From contig NC_089318.1 of assembly GCF_036669915.1 (NCBI RefSeq), positions 14,015,628 to 14,079,627 of the forward strand: a stretch of DNA of 64,000 nt, read 5' to 3'. Shown piece after piece: positions 60,625-64,000 of the stretch. The notes below the pieces were generated by a model. That model did no database searches, had not been told where the DNA came from, and saw nothing but the letters and a program-made list of their open reading frames with translations. Source of the stretch: Pocillopora verrucosa. Lineage: Eukaryota; Cnidaria; Anthozoa; Scleractinia; Pocilloporidae. A program made the translations under genes and the position numbers. The stretch's first letter is position 1, and each line of letters starts with the position of its first letter.

Positions 60625-63085
60625 ACAAGAGACAGTTGTTCAAGACTGGCTGGGAAAAGCTTGTAAATGCTTTTCTAGCAACAATTCTAAGCAGAAAGAA
60701 AGTTGTACAACTGAAGGCATTTGCTTATGTAATTTTGCTAAGACTTTGTTGGTGGAAATCAAGGTGTTTATGACTGTATAAAGCTTTTTTAATAACAGAA
60801 TTTGTCCAAAAATGGAAATTATTGTACTTTTCCTATGTGTGAGCACAAAGGAATTTTTTGAGGACATGAGTATTGTTGCTGGATTTATTTCATTGGTTTG
60901 CTTATTTTTAACTTAACTAACATGTACATTATTTATGTTTTGTTTCTCACTAACTTATGGAAGAATTAATATCTATAAGTTGCAATTTATTACTTTTTAT
61001 AAATGTATTGCCAGGAGCTGACAATGCATTGAACAGTGCACTTCTTGGTTTTAACAGAAGGTTTTTTTAGATCACTTTTTTCCACTAATTTAGTTCATGG
61101 ATATTATTCCTGGGTTAAAATGAGAATATGTAGACTTAGTTTTTCTTACAGACTGACTTGGTATGAAGGCATTCAGGGGATGAACAGCAAATTCTTTCAG
61201 ACTTTGTAATTAGTTTGTTGTAAAACCCTGGATCGTGCGCCAAAGGGATTATTGACCATTGTCCATTAGGGTGCTCCTTAAATTATAGTGAAATTGAAAA
61301 CTTTCCTTTTCAATTGTCTAAATGCACAGGAGCTGGAACATGATTGTAACTATCCTGATACTGCTTAGGGTGGTTTGCTCAAAGTGTTGATTGAATCTTC
61401 TTTCTTATTTTAACCCTTAAAATAAAAATTCTTATTACTGTCTTTCATAAATTCCTCATATATTGAACTATGACAATTTGAATCAAAGACAATTACTCAG
61501 GTCATGCTTTTCTTTATTTTCTTTACCTTTCTGCTTGACAATGTTGTGGTACTGTAATGGAAAAATTTGTTATCTGTGTAAGAATGATTGTAACTGTAAG
61601 TAGTGAAATTATTGATGACATCCCAAGAGGGGCCATTCTCACAGGCACTTAAATTCAAGGGCCTCATTTCCACTTGCTTGTTTTTGCGATTACCTCGGCT
61701 ATTTTTGCATTAATAGGTGTCTGTCTGTGTGTTGGGCTGTCTTTTGTCTGTGTGTATGTATTTCAGCATTTCTCTCTCTGTGTGTCTCTGTCTGTCAGTT
61801 GTACAACCTTCAAAATTAGGTTTTGCCAGAATTATACTTTGAAATTCCTCTCAGTCCTTTATTGATACCAGTTTATAGGAATGGACGATTCACTTTTCAC
61901 AATTGATATAAACTGATCTGAATTATTCTATTACAGTTTGTGTTAGTATTGACTGTTTACTTCACTTATCATGATTTTGGTGCTAAAGGTTGAGTAGCTG
62001 GTCATTACAAGATTCACTGGGTCTCTCACTCAATTCTATGTGAAATATGTCAAGTGCCAAGTCACATTGATTACTTATTTTCCCCTGCTCAAACCTCTGC
62101 CTGGGTAGCAATTAAAAGTTACCAATTTTCACTTATTCAATCATGTAGTCTGATTGTCCAGGTGAGAGTAGTCCTGAATTGGGCTATGTCTAACTCACAT
62201 GACTCTGAAGGTAACTTCTGTTTAGGGTGTTCGACATCAGTTGGGACCAGGACCGCTCTAACCCGGACGATCAGGCCACATGATCTTCGTTATCTCTGGA
62301 TTGAATCCATTCACTATATCTTAACTTAGCTCTGGCTACCAGCCAGACTCTGTACACCTTCAAGATTTCAGTTCACTGTAGCGAATAACTAATAGAAGTC
62401 AGCATTTTGGCATAGCTAATAATATTTAATAGTAAAACACTTAAAGTCAGGTACTTATGAAATGGATCTGATTTTTGATTGAATGTCAGTATGTAGATAT
62501 TAAAAGTTCAGCTTCTTAAAGTCTCTTTATTTTATAGTAGCATTGCTCTGGTTAACCAACTATGTTATGCGCATAGAGCACTTTCGGTTGAGCGTGTAAA
62601 GTAATTCAAGATCACTTTTTTTTCTCTACTACGCTCAGTAATTGGTCCAGAAAGTCGGCTTTAAAACTAAGACCATGCGTGGCTTTGTCACCCGTGTTTT
62701 CTCGCGCCCTGAACAGTTTGCATGTTTTTACTTTGCGTTCTTGTTGGCTCATTTTTCATAAACTTATATTTTCATTCGTTTAGATTACTTTGATTACTTT
62801 GGTTTAATTTCACAACACTCTATAGAAGAGCCCTCTAAAAAATAACGAAATCAAAGGAAACAGCTAAACGACAAAAGTAAACTTTCGTCTGCAGCCGGCC
62901 AACCACCTTTGACCCCTGAGTGGTTCCTACTTTTTTAAGCGTCACTCTGCCTTTCAGTGGAGGCCAGAAAAGGGCAAAACAAAATAAAACTAAAAGAAAA
63001 TTAGGTCTCTTCAAAGAAACTTTATTCGGAAGAAGTGTCCTCATTCAACTAGCGTTTTCCTAAAACCCCCTAACCAAGAGCTATA
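60625..63085. other. 3' flank of MARVEL-like gene and intergenic region
   Basis: No exon is supported. AATAAA at 61421-61426 could end the MARVEL-like transcript. A stretch at about 62140-62285 (AGTCTGATTGTCCAGGTGAG, then GACATCAGTTGGGACC) resembles a dispersed retroelement terminus, but I cannot name it. Confidence 0.4.
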
Positions 63086-64000
63086 TTAGTCCAGAGCAAA
63101 CAGATTGACTAGAAACGCACAGAAAAGCAAAACTAAGAGTGTTTCCTGGACGTTTTCACACACCCTGAGTACAATAGTTGCATAATCCTCATGGTAACTT
63201 TTACAATTACATTTTTGAATTTTCAACTTGCACTCTTCACATTTGATAAACGTCAGCCTTCTCATATCAATATGCTTCTTGACAGTTTCTGTGGTGGGCC
63301 ATTCTCCCTTTACAATTTGGGTGAGTGTTTTCTTGACAGCGAATTCCAGTTTCAATGCCAGTTTCCCTATTACTGAGGCGTCGTTGTGTAGCGAGTGCAA
63401 TTCCCGTTCCAGTTGAGGAATGGCCTTGAATTTTCTTGCCACTTCTTTCGCCTGCTGCTCTTTCCTCTCAACGACTTGAGCATCCTGATCATGATTTAGA
63501 CAAGTATTTTTGAAAGTTTGAAGTTAATTAGTTGCTTCTGTATTTTTCTTTAATTAGGAAATAATAAATGACACCACGAAGCTAAAACGCCTTAAGTTTA
63601 AAAAATTTTGAATCAACGGCTCAGCTGTTTGGGCATTTCGTTTCGTTAACTTCACTAGAGCATACTACATAAGCATGTCACAAGTAAGCGGTTGCTTTCC
63701 TTTCATTTTAAGCCCTTTAAAAGCGTTTTTCAGCATAGACCACTCCAACCAATGGCCAGTCATCGAATAACAGTACAAATCTTTCTATATGATAAGCTTT
63801 GAAAAGGATGCGATCCAACTCAATTTACTGCAAAAGCAGTGAGTGATATTGGATGCAAAAGATATAAGATATAAATGGGTCCTGATTCACAAGAAGGGGA
63901 ATGTAAGGTCAAAATTTTCCGGCCAGCTTCTGTGATATCGAATGAACTCACCGTGAAATCTCTGAAACGAAACCTAGCGACGTTTATCCTTGTTAAGGTA
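63086..64000 (-). CDS. 3' end of an unidentified gene, coiled coil plus hydrophobic tail
   Basis: The last exon is 63484-63086 (133 codons with stop), preceded by AAATCATGATCAG. A probable upstream exon ends at 63952 with GTGAGT and continues past the window edge (…NVARFRFRDFT). Both borders are phase 0. The tail exon reads DAQVVERKEQQAKEVARKFK and ERELHSLHNDASVIGKLALK, likely helical or coiled coil. A cysteine cluster follows (CEECKLKIQKCNC), then a C-terminal hydrophobic run (ETLLVLLFCAFLVNLFALD) that could be a tail anchor. I do not recognise the family. The open frame, good splice sites and matching phase support a real gene. Confidence 0.6.

Noticed and set aside
1..64000. CRISPR arrays, bacterial operons, phage or rRNA genes
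   Set aside because: None seen. Repeats are dispersed eukaryotic elements and all recognised genes have animal-type exon structure or are animal orthologues.

Overview
This window is nuclear DNA of a cnidarian, most likely a stony (scleractinian) coral. It is AT-rich and densely repetitive, with short exons separated by GT-AG introns. It carries a secreted PAN/EGF/fibrinogen-like gene of the kind reported from coral skeletal matrix, next to conserved animal housekeeping genes. It is not bacterial: there are no operons, CRISPR arrays or prophages. I rebuilt five complete multi-exon or single-exon gene models by hand, checking splice sites and reading-frame phase at every junction. A sixth gene runs off the right edge.

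Layout. 1-1300: a decayed CR1/Jockey-type LINE (minus). 1.3-15.5 kb: gene-poor DNA with foldback elements, two broken minus-strand copies of a PAN/EGF/fibrinogen-like gene (2.6-3.0 kb and 8.1-10.05 kb), and one arm (5.5-8.4 kb) of an inverted duplication whose other arm is at 21.5-24.3 kb. 15.5-21.8 kb: an intact nine-exon secreted gene of the same family (plus, 498 aa). 24.5-34.3 kb: ZFYVE1/DFCP1 (minus, 11 coding exons, 707 aa), a GTPase-like protein with two FYVE fingers. 34.5-45.8 kb: RTF1 of the Paf1 complex (plus, 17 coding exons, 673 aa), with a Ty3/gypsy fragment in intron 8. 48.1-48.8 kb: an intronless thiopurine S-methyltransferase-like gene (minus). 50.1-55.5 kb: a BTB-BACK-kelch protein (plus, 5 exons). 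57.95-60.6 kb: a four-helix MARVEL-like membrane protein (plus). 63.1-64.0 kb: the 3' end of an unidentified minus-strand gene with a hydrophobic tail.

The genes do not form one pathway. ZFYVE1 and RTF1 are divergent, with start codons 196 bp apart, so they probably share a promoter. The most unusual part is the left half. An inverted duplication left one intact gene and one wrecked copy facing away from each other. A 334-bp inverted-repeat element cuts cleanly into an exon of the wrecked copy. Both duplication arms carry a fragment nearly identical to RTF1 exon 3, and a roughly 100-bp repeat is present in one arm only. I see no convincing new biological system; the leads worth following are genome-dynamics ones.
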